From RHKX01 sp963839535 (GTDB taxonomy: Bacteria > Actinomycetota > Thermoleophilia > Solirubrobacterales > 70-9), in assembly GCA_963839535.1 (NCBI GenBank), contig CAWIVF010000011.1, forward strand, positions 124,001 through 188,000: a stretch of 64,000 nucleotides of DNA, written 5' to 3'. Positions 9,560 through 21,408 of this stretch are shown piece by piece. A program made the position numbers and the translations under genes. Under the pieces are notes generated by a model. That model did not search any database, was not told the origin of the DNA, and worked only from the letters and a program-made list of their open reading frames with translations. Positions within the stretch are counted from its first letter, which is position 1, and every line of letters starts with the position of its first letter.

Positions 9560-9579
9560 GCCAGTGGCGCGGGGTCCGC

Positions 9580-10143
9580 TCAGGCGGGGGTCCCGGCGCC
9601 GAAGCGGTCGGTGAGGAGGCCGTCGAGGTACTCCTCGGCGCCGTCCTCGTCAGTGTCGAGCGCGTACATGAACTCCGAGGCGAGGATCTTCTTCGCCCGG
9701 GTGTACATCTGCTTCTCGCCGGTCGACAGGCCCTTCTCGATCTCGCGGATCGCGAGGTTGCGGACGACCTCGGCGAGCTCGAAGACGTCGCCGGTCTTGA
9801 TCTTCTCGCGGTTGTGCTTGAAGCGGCGGTTCCAGTTCTTGGGCATCTCGGAGACGTCGTCGCTCAACACCGCGGTCACCCGCTTGACGTCCTCCTCGCC
9901 GATCACGCGACGCAGCCCTGCCATCGCTGCGTTCTCGCAAGGGACCTGCACGGTCATGTCGTTGTGCAGGATCTTGATCGTCAGATAGTCCCGCTCCTCG
10001 CCGAGCAGCTTCTTGGTCTCCTTCTTGTGGACCACGCCGGCGCCGTGATGCGGGTACACGACGTTGTCGCCGACCTCGAACACGGTGTGGATGTGCTCCA
10101 GGTCGAGGTCCTCTTCAGTGATCTCGTCAACTAGCTCGGGAAT
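9580..10143 (-). CDS. carD: CarD-type RNA polymerase-binding transcription regulator
   Basis: CarD binds the beta subunit of RNA polymerase through its Tudor-like N-domain (FEVGDNVVYPHHGAG, ILHNDMTVQVPCENA) and stabilises open complexes through the C-terminal helical DNA-binding domain (MPKNWNRRFKHNREKIKTGD, LSTGEKQMYTRAKKILASE). Start is uncertain. AGGAGG (10155-10150) is perfectly spaced, 6 nt, from an in-frame ATT codon at 10143, and no ATG, GTG or TTG lies near it. GTG 10083 would give a protein aligning with the M. tuberculosis CarD start but has a poor ribosome site. Lies 40 nt after disA. Confidence 0.85.
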   Translation of the reverse strand: MPELVDEITEEDLDLEHIHTVFEVGDNVVYPHHGAGVVHKKETKKLLGEERDYLTIKILHNDMTVQVPCENAAMAGLRRVIGEEDVKRVTAVLSDDVSEMPKNWNRRFKHNREKIKTGDVFELAEVVRNLAIREIEKGLSTGEKQMYTRAKKILASEFMYALDTDEDGAEEYLDGLLTDRFGAGTPA

Positions 10144-10183
10144 CGTCTGCCTCCTGGTGGTTAGCGGCGCCCTCGTGGCGCCG

Positions 10184-11296
10184 TCATATGAGTGGGTACC
10201 GCTCGAAGACCTCGGACTCGCGCACGCGGTCGAGGCCCTCCCGGATGTCGGCGGCGCGGTCCTTGCCGACGCCTTCGACCGCCGCAAGCTCGTCGTCGGT
10301 GGCCGCGAGGATCTCCTCGAGGCTGCCGAACCGGCGAATCACCTTCTCGCCGACCAGCCGCGGCAGGCGCGGGATCCGGCCAAGCGCGCGGTAGCCGCGC
10401 GCCGAGACGTGGAGGTCGTGAGGGTTCACCTTGCGGTCGTGGCCGAACAGCTCAGCCAGCCGGCCGAGATCCAGAAGCTCCTGGTGCTGGAGCTTCGAGA
10501 GCTCCGCGAGGGTGGTGTCGAGGGTGGCCTCGGAGTCGTCGGGCGCGTAGTCGCGGATCAGCGCGGCGCGGTCGGCGAGCACGCCGAAGGCGGTCTCCTC
10601 GAGCTGCATCTCGATCAGCCGCCCCTCCGACCCGAGCTCGATGATGTAGCGCTCGACCTCGTTGCCGGTGCGCAGCAGGAGCTCGGAGCGCTGGACCACC
10701 GTGAGCACGTCGTGGAGGCTCGCCGCGCCGGCCATCTCGACCGTGGTCAGCCGCGCCGCGACGCGGTCGAGGCGCAGCCGGTACTTCTCGAGCGTCGCGA
10801 GGCCCTGATTGGCCTTGCTGAGGACGGTCGGGATGTCCTGAAGGATGTACTTCGTCCCGCCGAGGTAGATCGAGACGACGTCGCGGCGCGCGGAGATCGC
10901 GATGACGAGCGCCTTCGTCTGCCTGGCGACGCGCTCGGCGGTCCGGTGCCGGGTGCCGGTCTCGGAGGAGTGGATCGTCGGATCCGGCATGAGCTGCACG
11001 TTTGCCCATGAGATCTTCTTGGCCTCGGGGTCGAGGACGATCGCGCCGTCCATCTTCGCCACCTGGTAGATCAGCCCCGGCGTGTAGTCCACGTCCAGCT
11101 TGAGACCGCCGGAGAACAGGAACGAGATCTCCTCGGGCTCGCCGATGACGATCATCGCGCCGGTCGAGGCATGGATCACGTTGTCGATCCCCTCGCGGAG
11201 CGTGGTGCCGGGAGCGACCATGTCGAGAGCCCTCAGCAGCCTCGGATCCTGGTGCACCAGCGCAACCGTTGTGTCATCCCAGGGAGCCAGCGCCAT
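10184..11296 (-). CDS. disA: Diadenylate cyclase / DNA-integrity scanning protein DisA
   Basis: ~370 residues. The DAC domain makes cyclic di-AMP from ATP: DGAIVLD and the RHR segment GTRHRTAERVARQT are the catalytic signatures. A central helical spine follows, and the C-terminal helix-hairpin-helix (RFGSLEEILAATDDELAAVEGV) binds branched DNA. In other bacteria DisA scans DNA and its c-di-AMP output drops at lesions. ATG 11296 is chosen over an in-frame TTG 12 nt upstream. The gene follows radA on the same strand, and RadA is a known functional partner of DisA. A structured repeat lies in the 42 nt before the start. Confidence 0.93.
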   Translation of the reverse strand: MALAPWDDTTVALVHQDPRLLRALDMVAPGTTLREGIDNVIHASTGAMIVIGEPEEISFLFSGGLKLDVDYTPGLIYQVAKMDGAIVLDPEAKKISWANVQLMPDPTIHSSETGTRHRTAERVARQTKALVIAISARRDVVSIYLGGTKYILQDIPTVLSKANQGLATLEKYRLRLDRVAARLTTVEMAGAASLHDVLTVVQRSELLLRTGNEVERYIIELGSEGRLIEMQLEETAFGVLADRAALIRDYAPDDSEATLDTTLAELSKLQHQELLDLGRLAELFGHDRKVNPHDLHVSARGYRALGRIPRLPRLVGEKVIRRFGSLEEILAATDDELAAVEGVGKDRAADIREGLDRVRESEVFERYPLI

Positions 11297-11338
11297 GACC
11301 AGAGTCAATGATGGCAGACCCGCCTAAATCCCCCGGTC

Positions 11339-11438
11339 CTGACGGACTAGGAGCCGCAATTTCTGCGTCATCCTCGGCTCACTGCCGGAGGCAGCATCGC
11401 CTCGTCTTCCTTGACCTAGCGGCTCCCAGTCTCGTCAG
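11339..11438 (-). repeat. Structured palindromic repeat, copy 1 (between radA and disA)
   Basis: 100 bp. The ends form a long helix (CTGACGAGACTGGGAGCCGC with GCGGCTCCTAGTCCGTCAG) enclosing a hairpin CTGCC-TCC-GGCAG flanked by GATG and TGAG. It matches the element at 24752-24853 over its whole length, and the inner stem changes both sides together (CTGCC/GGCAG here, CGGCC/GGCCG there), which indicates selection on RNA structure. It abuts the likely true stop of radA and lies in the leader of disA. Function unknown. Confidence 0.75.
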
Positions 11439-12830
11439 GCGGCCTGGCGGAGCGAGCGCCCGCTGCTCTCCCCGGGCTCCCGCCAGGGCCTCACGCAGGG
11501 TGGCCGACATCGCCATCCCGCCCGGCGCCTCGCGGATACGCGGGCCGAGGACCGGCGAGAGCCCGAACTTGAGCGCCTCCGCCACCCGGCGCTCGGCGTG
11601 GGCGACGTAGCGGAGCTCACCGGTCAGGCCGACCTCCCCGAAGCAGGCGAGTGGCTTGCCCGACCCGTCGCCGAGCGGCTCGCCCCGGTGCGCGGACGCC
11701 ACGGCGAGGGCGATCGCGAGGTCCGCCCCGGGCTCGTCGACCCGGACTCCTCCCGCCACGTTGACGAAGACGTCGGCCCCGCCGACCTGGACCCCGCCGT
11801 GGCGGGCGAGGACGGCGAGGATCATCGCCAGGCGATTGCGGTCGATCCCGTTGGCGACGCGACGCGGCGGGACCGCCTCGGTCGGCGCGACCAGCGCCTG
11901 GACCTCGACGAGCAACGGACGGGTGCCCTCCATCGCGCAGAGGACCACCGAGCCGGCCGCCTGGGTGGCCTCGCCGACGAAGCGGGCGGACGGATCCTCC
12001 ACCTCGACCAGCCCGCCGGCGCGCATCTCGAAGACGCCGAGCTCGCTCGTGGCGCCGAAGCGGTTCTTCAGCGCTCGCAGGGTCCGGTAGGAGCGCTCGC
12101 GCTCACCCTCGAACAGCAGGACGCAGTCGACGAGGTGCTCGAGCACGCGCGGTCCGGCGACGGCGCCGTCCTTCGTCACGTGGCCGACCAGGATCAGGGC
12201 GCACTCGTTGCGCTTGGCGACCTCCATCAGCGCGTTCGCCGCCTCGCGCACCTGGGCGACCGAGCCCGGGGCGCTCGTGAGGTCGGCGGAGTGGAGAGTC
12301 TGGACCGAGTCGATCACGCAGGCCTGCGGGCGCTCCGACTCGATCGCCGCGACGACGCTGGCGAGGTCGGTCTCGGCCAGGGCCGGCACGTCGAGCGCGC
12401 CGGCGCCGAGGCGCTCGGCCCGCATCCGCACCTGGGCCGCCGACTCCTCGCCGGTGACGTAGAGGACGCCGCGTCCCGCCGCGGCGAGGTTGCCGAGGGC
12501 CATCGCGGTGATCGTGCTCTTGCCGATCCCCGGCGAGCCGCCGAGCAGGACGAGCGATCCGGGGACCAGGCCACCGCCGAGGACCCGGTCGAGCTCGCCG
12601 ATCCCGGTGCCGAGCCGCTCCTCGCGCGGGGACTCGACGTCGCGCAGGGGGACGGAGCGCGGCGGCGCGGCGCGACCGCCGCCCTTGCCGATCCCGGATC
12701 GCTTCGACGCCGGGACGATCGCGACCTCGTCGAGGGTGTTCCACTCGCTGCATCCCGGGCACTGCCCCGCCCAGGCGAAGGTCTCCTGCCCGCACTCGCG
12801 GCAGACGTATTTGCTGCGGGCCTTGGCCAT
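11379..12830 (-). CDS. radA: DNA repair protein RadA/Sms
   Basis: Zinc finger CRECGQETFAWAGQCPGC at the N-terminus, RecA-like core with Walker A GGSPGIGKST, the KNRFG motif (ALKNRFGATSE) specific to RadA, and a Lon-protease-like C-terminal domain (NVAGGVRVDEPGADLAIALA, FGEVGLTGELR). A helicase-like branch-migration factor in recombination. As sequenced it has 483 residues with an odd Arg-rich tail encoded by the repeat. A TGA at 11437-11435, one frame over, would end a 464-residue protein of usual size, so one extra base near the 3' end is likely. Start ATG 12830 has CAGGAT 6 nt before it. Confidence 0.92.
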   Translation of the reverse strand: MAKARSKYVCRECGQETFAWAGQCPGCSEWNTLDEVAIVPASKRSGIGKGGGRAAPPRSVPLRDVESPREERLGTGIGELDRVLGGGLVPGSLVLLGGSPGIGKSTITAMALGNLAAAGRGVLYVTGEESAAQVRMRAERLGAGALDVPALAETDLASVVAAIESERPQACVIDSVQTLHSADLTSAPGSVAQVREAANALMEVAKRNECALILVGHVTKDGAVAGPRVLEHLVDCVLLFEGERERSYRTLRALKNRFGATSELGVFEMRAGGLVEVEDPSARFVGEATQAAGSVVLCAMEGTRPLLVEVQALVAPTEAVPPRRVANGIDRNRLAMILAVLARHGGVQVGGADVFVNVAGGVRVDEPGADLAIALAVASAHRGEPLGDGSGKPLACFGEVGLTGELRYVAHAERRVAEALKFGLSPVLGPRIREAPGGMAMSATLREALAGARGEQRALAPPGRLTRLGAARSRKTRRCCLRQ

Positions 12831-13227
12831 CCGTCGATCCTGCCAAGCCCGCAGGACGGTGCTTCGCCCTGCTTCACCGATCGAGCGGCCGGCGGTGAGA
12901 CCGACCTAAGGGTCCCGGTGGGACCATCAGATCGGTTTCACGCCTACATGAGGGCGCTCTCGCCCTCGGAGACCCCGACCGGAGGCCGGACAGGCTCACT
13001 TTGCATGGAATGCAGGCCTGTTCGCCAGGCCGGAGCGTCATTGCGTATTGACCCGGTCAGAGCAGGCCGATCCGCAACGAAGCTGCTCAGTGAGTCACTT
13101 CGACGGGATTTGCTGACCTCACAGGTCAGTGATCCGGGTCGAAGGTGCCTCGTGGGAGGTTCAGGCTTCCCTTGGACGAGAAGCGGACCTCGGCGGAGTC
13201 CCCTCGGAGGTCAACAGCGTTCCGCCA
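12831..13227. other. Intergenic region with lower GC and an inverted repeat
   Basis: About 400 bp without a convincing gene. It is less GC-rich than its surroundings and contains a perfect inverted repeat CTGACCT-CAC-AGGTCAG (13114-13130), operator-like, ~100 bp upstream of the lipoprotein start. No transposase remnant or RNA family recognised. Confidence 0.4.
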
Positions 13228-13416
13228 GTGAAGAGGGCTCTGTCAGTGATTCTGCTGATTGCTGTCGTGGCCCTCGGCTGCGGGGAAGGCGAGAGCGGCG
13301 TGCCCGGCGATTGGCCCGAACCGTGTCTGCGTGGAGGGGTCGCTCTCCAGGGGGCGGCTCGCTTCGTCAAGGGCGATGCCACTCTTCTACGTAGTCGTGA
13401 GGCTGCCGACGTCTGA
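13228..13416 (+). CDS. Small putative lipoprotein
   Basis: 62 residues from GTG 13228: MKRALSVILLIAVVALGC is a clear lipoprotein signal with lipobox ALGC, so the protein would be exported, lipidated on Cys and anchored to the membrane. The mature part (~45 residues: GEGESGVPGDWPEPCLRGG and on) matches no family I know. It may be truncated by a frameshift, since another open frame continues to 13465. No good ribosome site. Confidence 0.5.
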   Translation: MKRALSVILLIAVVALGCGEGESGVPGDWPEPCLRGGVALQGAARFVKGDATLLRSREAADV

Positions 13417-13527
13417 CCTCGTACCCGTCAGGCCAGGTGCTGAGACCCGCTTGGGCAAGAAGTAGGTTCCGACTCTGCTCAAATGACCGCCAGGCTGGCC
13501 GTCGCAACACCGAAAAGGAGACGAGAG

Positions 13528-14058
13528 ATGGGCAAGCTGATCGCTTCAACGCAGGCCACGGTCGACGGCGTCGTGGACCCGGTCGGCCCGTGGGTGCAGC
13601 CCGACGGCGACCACGGCGTCTACTCGTTCGAGCGACAGGCGAGATCAAGCGGGCTCGTGCTGGGCCGCAAGACGTATGAGGGGCTTGCGGCCTACTGGCC
13701 GGAGCAGTCGGGCAGGTGGGCGGACATGCTCAACCCGATGGCCAAGTACGTCGGCTCGAACACCCTCTCAGGCGATCTGGACTGGAACGCGACTGCGATC
13801 GAGGGGGACCTCGCTGTGGCGATCCCGAAGCTGAAGGACGAGGTGGACGGTGACCTGTTCATGCACGGGAGCGGCGAGTTCGCCTACGCGCTCGCGGACA
13901 GGGGCCTGATCGACGAGTACGAGGTCTACGTTAACCCGCTCGTCTGGGGCAAGGGAGACGTCCACGTGCTCGGCGACAGGGGGACGTTGCGAATGGAGCT
14001 CGAGGGCGTGAAGCGCTTCGACTCCGGCGTCGTCCTCCTCACCTATCGTCCGGCGTAG
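13528..14058 (+). CDS. Dihydrofolate-reductase-like / RibD C-terminal domain protein (1)
   Basis: 176 residues starting MGKLIASTQATVDGVVDP, with LGRKTYEGLAAYWP and FMHGSGEFAYALADRGLIDEY, the hallmarks of the RibD_C family of NAD(P)H-dependent reductases related to riboflavin pathway and DHFR enzymes. The stand-alone members are usually of unknown substrate. ATG 13528 has AAAGGAG 7 nt upstream, one of the few good Shine-Dalgarno sites here. Followed without a gap by a paralogue (TAGTG). Confidence 0.8.
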   Translation: MGKLIASTQATVDGVVDPVGPWVQPDGDHGVYSFERQARSSGLVLGRKTYEGLAAYWPEQSGRWADMLNPMAKYVGSNTLSGDLDWNATAIEGDLAVAIPKLKDEVDGDLFMHGSGEFAYALADRGLIDEYEVYVNPLVWGKGDVHVLGDRGTLRMELEGVKRFDSGVVLLTYRPA

Positions 14059-14663
14059 TGCCGGACACCACCTGCCACATGTCGATCTCGCTGGACGGCT
14101 TCGTCGCCGGGCCGGACCAGAGTCGTGACGACCCGCTGGGCAAGCGCGGCAAGGAGGTGCACGCCTGGCACCTGGGCGACGAGCGCGCCAACGAGGCCGA
14201 CGAGACGGCGGCCGGCTGGCTCATGCGCCCGCGCGGCGCCTATGTGATGGGCCGCAACATGTTCGGGCCGATCCGCGGTGAGTGGGATGAGGACTGGCGT
14301 GGGTGGTGGGGGCCCGAGCCGCCGTACCACGCTCCCGTGTTCGTCCTCACCCATCACGCCCGCGAGCCGATCGAGATGGAGGGCGGGACGACCTTCCACT
14401 TCGTCACCGGCGGATTCGACGCTGCCTACGCGCAGGCGCGCGAGACCGCCGGCGACGAGGGCGTGGACATCGCGGGGGGCGCCTCGACCGTGCGGCAGGC
14501 GCTCCTCGCGGGAGTCGTCGACGAGCTCACGCTCGACGTCGCCCCGGTTCTGCTCGGGTCCGGCGAGCGGATCTTCGACGGCGTCGATTCCCTCGACATG
14601 GAGCCGGTGGAGGTGCTGCACTCGCCGCTGGCGACGCACATCCGGTATCGCCGGGTGGGCTAG
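14058..14663 (+). CDS. Dihydrofolate-reductase-like / RibD C-terminal domain protein (2)
   Basis: 201 residues. DTTCHMSISLDGFVAGP is the standard start of the family, followed by MGRNMFGPIRGEW, a Trp-rich loop (WDEDWRGWWGPEPPYHAP), IAGGASTVRQALLAGVVDEL and VLLGSGERIFDG. Starts at GTG 14058 sharing one base with the previous stop, so both reductases form an operon and may act on related substrates. Its TAG shares CTAG (14660-14663) with the convergent phosphodiesterase. Confidence 0.82.
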   Translation: MPDTTCHMSISLDGFVAGPDQSRDDPLGKRGKEVHAWHLGDERANEADETAAGWLMRPRGAYVMGRNMFGPIRGEWDEDWRGWWGPEPPYHAPVFVLTHHAREPIEMEGGTTFHFVTGGFDAAYAQARETAGDEGVDIAGGASTVRQALLAGVVDELTLDVAPVLLGSGERIFDGVDSLDMEPVEVLHSPLATHIRYRRVG

Positions 14664-16161
14664 CCGCCGGGAAGGAGCTTCGGCTTGAACGCCTGCCGGG
14701 CCCAGCTGGTCTGGGCGCCCTCGGGCCGCTTCACGCCGAGCAGGTGCGTTGCCGTGGCAGCCGCGTTGGCATTCGTCACGCGCCGCGTCGAGGTCCCGCG
14801 CTTGATCGCGGGCGCGCCTCCCGCGACGAGCCAGAAGTTGTCCCGGGTGAACTGACTGCCGTGGTTCCCGGGCAGGGGGTTGAAGGGGAACGAGTTGACC
14901 TCGGAGCTCTCGAGGACGCCGATCCCCGGCCGCGTCGTCAGCACGATGTCGCCCGAGCGCGGCCCGCCGAGCTCCCAGCCCCGGTGGGTGGCCTCGATCG
15001 TGTGGGCCCGCCCGCCGTCCTCGGGGTTCTTCACGCGGTAGAGCACGTCCTCGGTCGCGAGCGTCGGGTCGAGCGCGGCCCGCATCCGCCGCAGCAGGTC
15101 GAAGCGACCGGGCGACGTTCGGTCGGTCAGGTAGATGTGAGCGGCGCTGCCGTTGCCGACCACCTCGTAGGCGCCCGAGGGGATCCCGGCCGAGTCGAGC
15201 GTGTCCTCCACCGAGAACTTCGCGAACTGCGGCGTGTCGTCCATCGAGTGGTCGGAGACGATGATCATCACCGTCTCGTCCCAGATGCCCAGCTCCTTCT
15301 GATTGGCGACGAACCGGCTGATCTGGTTGTCGGCGAGTGTGACCGCGGTGCTGTACGCCGCGCCCGTCCGGCCGGTCGCGTGTCCGGCGGAGTCGATCTG
15401 GGGGAAGTTCACGAACGTGTAGTCCGGCAGACGGTCCTCACCCGCGTCCCTGACTCCCTCCTGCGTGGTCCTGATGACCTCGTCCATGACGACGGAGTCA
15501 TCGAGCGCGTAACCGGTCGCTGGGTTCGTCGGGACGTCCTTGCAATAGGGCTCATCGTCGTCGCAGGGCGCCCAGATGTAGTCGGCGTCGTAGGTGCCGG
15601 GGTTGATCTCCTGGGTGGCGAAGAGGCGGCCGAGCTTAGGCTTGCCCATGATCAGGGCCGTCGTCAGGCCGGGATCGGGACGCTGGCGCTCCATCGCCGC
15701 GAACGCGGTCTCGATCTTGATGCAGCTCGGGCTCTGGCCGGTCGATGATCGTCGGTGCGGCACCGGACTTCGCCTTCGGCGGGGCAGCTGTTCTCGTTGG
15801 CGCCGGCTCCGTAGGTGGCGAACTCGTTGCCGACGATCCCGTGGCGGCTGGGATACGCGCCCGTGATCATCGAAGTGTGGTTCGGGTTGGTCTCGGCGAC
15901 CATCACCGAGCGCGAGCGCGGGAAGAACGTGCTGCGGGCGCCGTTCTCGTCTGCGATCAGCTCGCTCAGGAAGGGCGCGCTCCCCTCGTCCGTCACGGCA
16001 TCGCGATCGAGTCCGTCGAGGGAGAAGACGTAGACGTAGGGCCGCTTGGCGGCCGAAGCGTCAGCCGCCCCGAGGCCCATGACGACGAGGGCCGCGAGGG
16101 CCAGCAGCGCGACGAGCCCGTGGTGCCGCGGCAGACGGCGGGAATCCTGGAGGGTGGCCAT
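14660..16161 (-). CDS. Secreted alkaline-phosphatase-superfamily phosphodiesterase, frame broken at 15735-15790
   Basis: N-terminal signal peptide (GLVALLALAALVVMGLGAADASA, cleaved near residue 38), then the metal-binding order of the type I phosphodiesterase/nucleotide pyrophosphatase group: VFSLDGLD, nucleophile Thr in NPNHTSMITGAYPSRHG, PQIDSAGHATG, IIVSDHSMDD and GNHGSQFTRD. Hydrolyses phosphodiester or phosphonate bonds outside the cell; substrate unknown. About 50 bases in the middle are out of frame with both sides, needing one or two indels (corrected ~500 residues). Start ATG 16161 with CAGAAT 6 nt before it. Ends inside a shared CTAG. Confidence 0.8.
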
Positions 16162-16359
16162 GCGCCGATTCTGCCAGCCTCGTCGCTCACCGGCGTCACA
16201 TGGCGCTGAGCTACGCATTTCCGTTGCCATTGCGGTTGCCGCCCCGAGCCGTATGTGTTTCTCGGCGAATCGCCCGGGAGCGGCTCCCATCCCGGTTACC
16301 GTCGCCCCACAGCGAGCAGAGCCGCGGTCAAGAGGGCCGAGGCAGGGGAAGGCCTACTC

Positions 16360-18452
16360 ATGAACGACAGCCACGGCAACCGGGTCAACAGGTGGGCGGG
16401 TCTTGCGATCTCCGCCGCGCTCGCGATGGTCCTCCTCCTCATCGCCGCCTCGCCGGCGTCGGCGCTCCAGCAGGAGCTGCTCGCGCCCGACGGTGATGCT
16501 GACGACAACTTCGGGTTCTCCTCCGCAATCGATGGCGACATGCTCGTCATCGGGGCACCTGGGGCGAACAACTCCCAGGGCGCCGTGTACGTCTATGAGC
16601 GCTCGGGCGCAAGCTGGTTGAACACGGGCATTCTCACCGCGTCCGACGGGGCGTCCCCGGACCGGCTCGGCTATTCGGTGGCAATCGACGGCGACCACGA
16701 TCGTCGCCGGCGCCGACATCGATGACGTCGGCGTCAACACGGATCAGGGCTCCGCCTACACCTTCTCGACCACCGGCGCGGCGGCCCGCACCGAGACCGC
16801 GAAGCTGACCGCCTCCGACGGGACCGCGCTCGGATCGCTTCGGGAAGTCCGTGGCGATCGAGGGCGACACCATCGTCGTCGGCGCCTTCCGCAACGAAAT
16901 CGGCGCCAACGCCGACCAGGGCTCCGTCTACACCTTCTCGACCACGGGAGCCGCCGCCCGCACCCAGACCGCGAAGCTGACCGCCTCCGACGGCGCCGCC
17001 GACGACGAGCTCGGCAGCGCGGTGGCGATCGACTCGCGGCGCCATCGTCGCCGGCGCGCTGACCGACGACATCGGGGCCAACTTCGACCAGGGCTCCGCC
17101 TACGTCTTCGCTCGCACCGGCGGTAACCGCACCGAGACCGCGAAGCTCGTGGCCTCCGACGGCGCCCAGGGCGACCAGCTCGGGTACGCCATCGACCTGG
17201 ACGGGGACACCGTCGTCGTCGGCGCCCCCTTCGACGGGATCGGTGCCAACGGCACGCAGGGCTCCGCCTACACGTTCGCCAGCACCGGGGCAGCGCTCCG
17301 CAATCAGACCGCGAAGCTGACCGCTTCCGACGGCGGGCCGGGCGAGAACTTCGGCGGCGCCGTGGCCATCCAGGGCGCCACGATCGTCGTCGGCGCCTTC
17401 CACGACTACATCGGCGTCGCCAACGGCGATCAAATCGGTTCCGCCTACACCTTCGCCCGCACCGGCGGCGATCGCACCGAGACCGCCAAGCTGACCGACC
17501 CGGACGGTGCTCGCTTCGACCAGTTCGGCGTCTCCGTCGACACCGACGGCGGCACGATCGTCGCCGGCGCGTGGAACGACGACGTCGGTGCCGAGGGGAA
17601 CCAGGGGTCCGCCGAGGTGTTCTTCACCGCGGCCGCCCCGGCCCGCTATCCGCTCTCCCTCACCGTCACGGGCGACGGCGATGGCCAGGTCACCGCCACC
17701 GGGATCAACTGCCCCGGCGACTGCAGCGAGACCTACGACGACGGCACGCTCGTCACCCTGACCGCGACGGCCGCCGCGGGCTCGAGCTTCACCAGCTGGA
17801 CGGGGGACTGCGCCGGCGCGCAGAGCACCTGCCAGGTGACCATGAGCCAGGCCCGCTTGGTCACGGCCGAGTTCACCTTCGACGGCCCCGACCTCGACGG
17901 CGACGGCGTCCGCGGCAGTGCGGACCAGTGCCCGGTCGACACGGGGACGGCCCGCAGCAACGGCTGCCCGCTCTTCGCGCCGCCCGGACCCTCCTGCGCG
18001 ACGACGATCGTGGGCAGCGAGGCTGACGACACCCTGATCGGCTCCGCCTACGGCAATCGGTTCGAGGGCGTGGGCGGCGACGACGACCTGCAGGGGCTGG
18101 GCGGCGGCGACTGCCTCCTCGGCGGCGAGGACAACGACGAGCTGCTCGGCGGCGAGGGCAACGACCGCGGTGCCGGCGGAACCGGACGGCGACGTGGTCG
18201 GCGGCGGACGCGGGCAACGATCGCCTGCGCGGCGGCCCGGGCAAGGACACGATCACCGGCGACGATGGCGACGACCGCCTGATCGGCGGCGGCGCCAAGG
18301 ACAAGCTGCGCGCCGGCGCCGGCGACGACCTCGTCAAGAGCCGCGGCGCCACCCCGGACCGGGTCAACTGCGGCGACGGCGAGGACATCGCCATCGCCGA
18401 CCGCACGGATCGGGTCGCGGCGAACTGCGAGACGGTCGAGCTCGGCCACTGA
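16360..18452 (+). CDS. Exported FG-GAP repeat / RTX-type calcium-binding surface protein, several frameshifts
   Basis: Signal peptide (LAISAALAMVLLLIAASPASA), then six or so FG-GAP_2 repeats of the form GDTIVVGA..D.IGAN..QGSAYTF..TG separated by AKLTASDG, a beta-propeller. Next a Flg_new/InlB-like domain (GDCSETYDDGTLVTLTATA, TSWTGDCAGAQSTCQVTM), a thrombospondin-type-3-like calcium loop (DLDGDGVRGSADQCP) and hemolysin-type nonapeptides (GGEDNDELLGGEGND). Likely a calcium-stabilised cell-surface or secreted adhesin. Frames break near 16695, 16830, 17036 and 18180, each fixed by one base. Ribosome site AGGGGAAGG before ATG 16360. Confidence 0.78.
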
Positions 18453-18493
18453 ACGCGGCCGGCCGCCGGGCTGGCTGCGGTAGAGGCCGGCGG

Positions 18494-21118
<2,625 letters not shown>

Positions 21119-21408
21119 TTGCTACCTGACCTGTTTGCTTGCGGTGCTGATTATTTCGTCATGAACGGTCGGACCTCTTTAATCCGGTCCAGAGAATGCG
21201 CAGCCACCGGAGACTTGATCAAACTTCTCGGCGCGCTCCTGCCGATCGATCAGCCCTCCGGTTGTGGTTTGCGCGAATGCCGAAGTATAGACGGGCCCCC
21301 TGCCCGGCCCGGGGGGTCCTCAACCCGCCTGGACGCACGGTCCGCAAGCTGCGCGTAATGCCGGAAGCCGGTCGCTCGGCACCGGCAATCGGCGACTAGA
21401 TTCCCGGC
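21119..21408. promoter_or_regulatory. Divergent promoter region clpC / membrane protein
   Basis: 290 bp, AT-richer near clpC. Plus strand: TAGATT (21397-21402), 6 nt, ATG 21409, the leaderless pattern. Minus strand: TTGATC with an 18-nt spacer to CATTCT (~21215-21190) is a weak candidate for clpC, leaving a long leader. No CtsR- or ClgR-type palindrome was seen. Confidence 0.4.

Noticed and set aside
11379..11438. Shared C-terminal tail LTRLGA-x-RSRK in RadA and the GNAT protein as a real protein feature
   Set aside because: Both tails are the structured repeat read through in frame; likely stops lie at the repeat edge one frame over, so the similarity is at DNA level.
13528..14663. The two adjacent RibD-like genes as a riboflavin operon
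   Set aside because: No other riboflavin gene or FMN leader is near, and stand-alone members of this family are mostly of unknown function.
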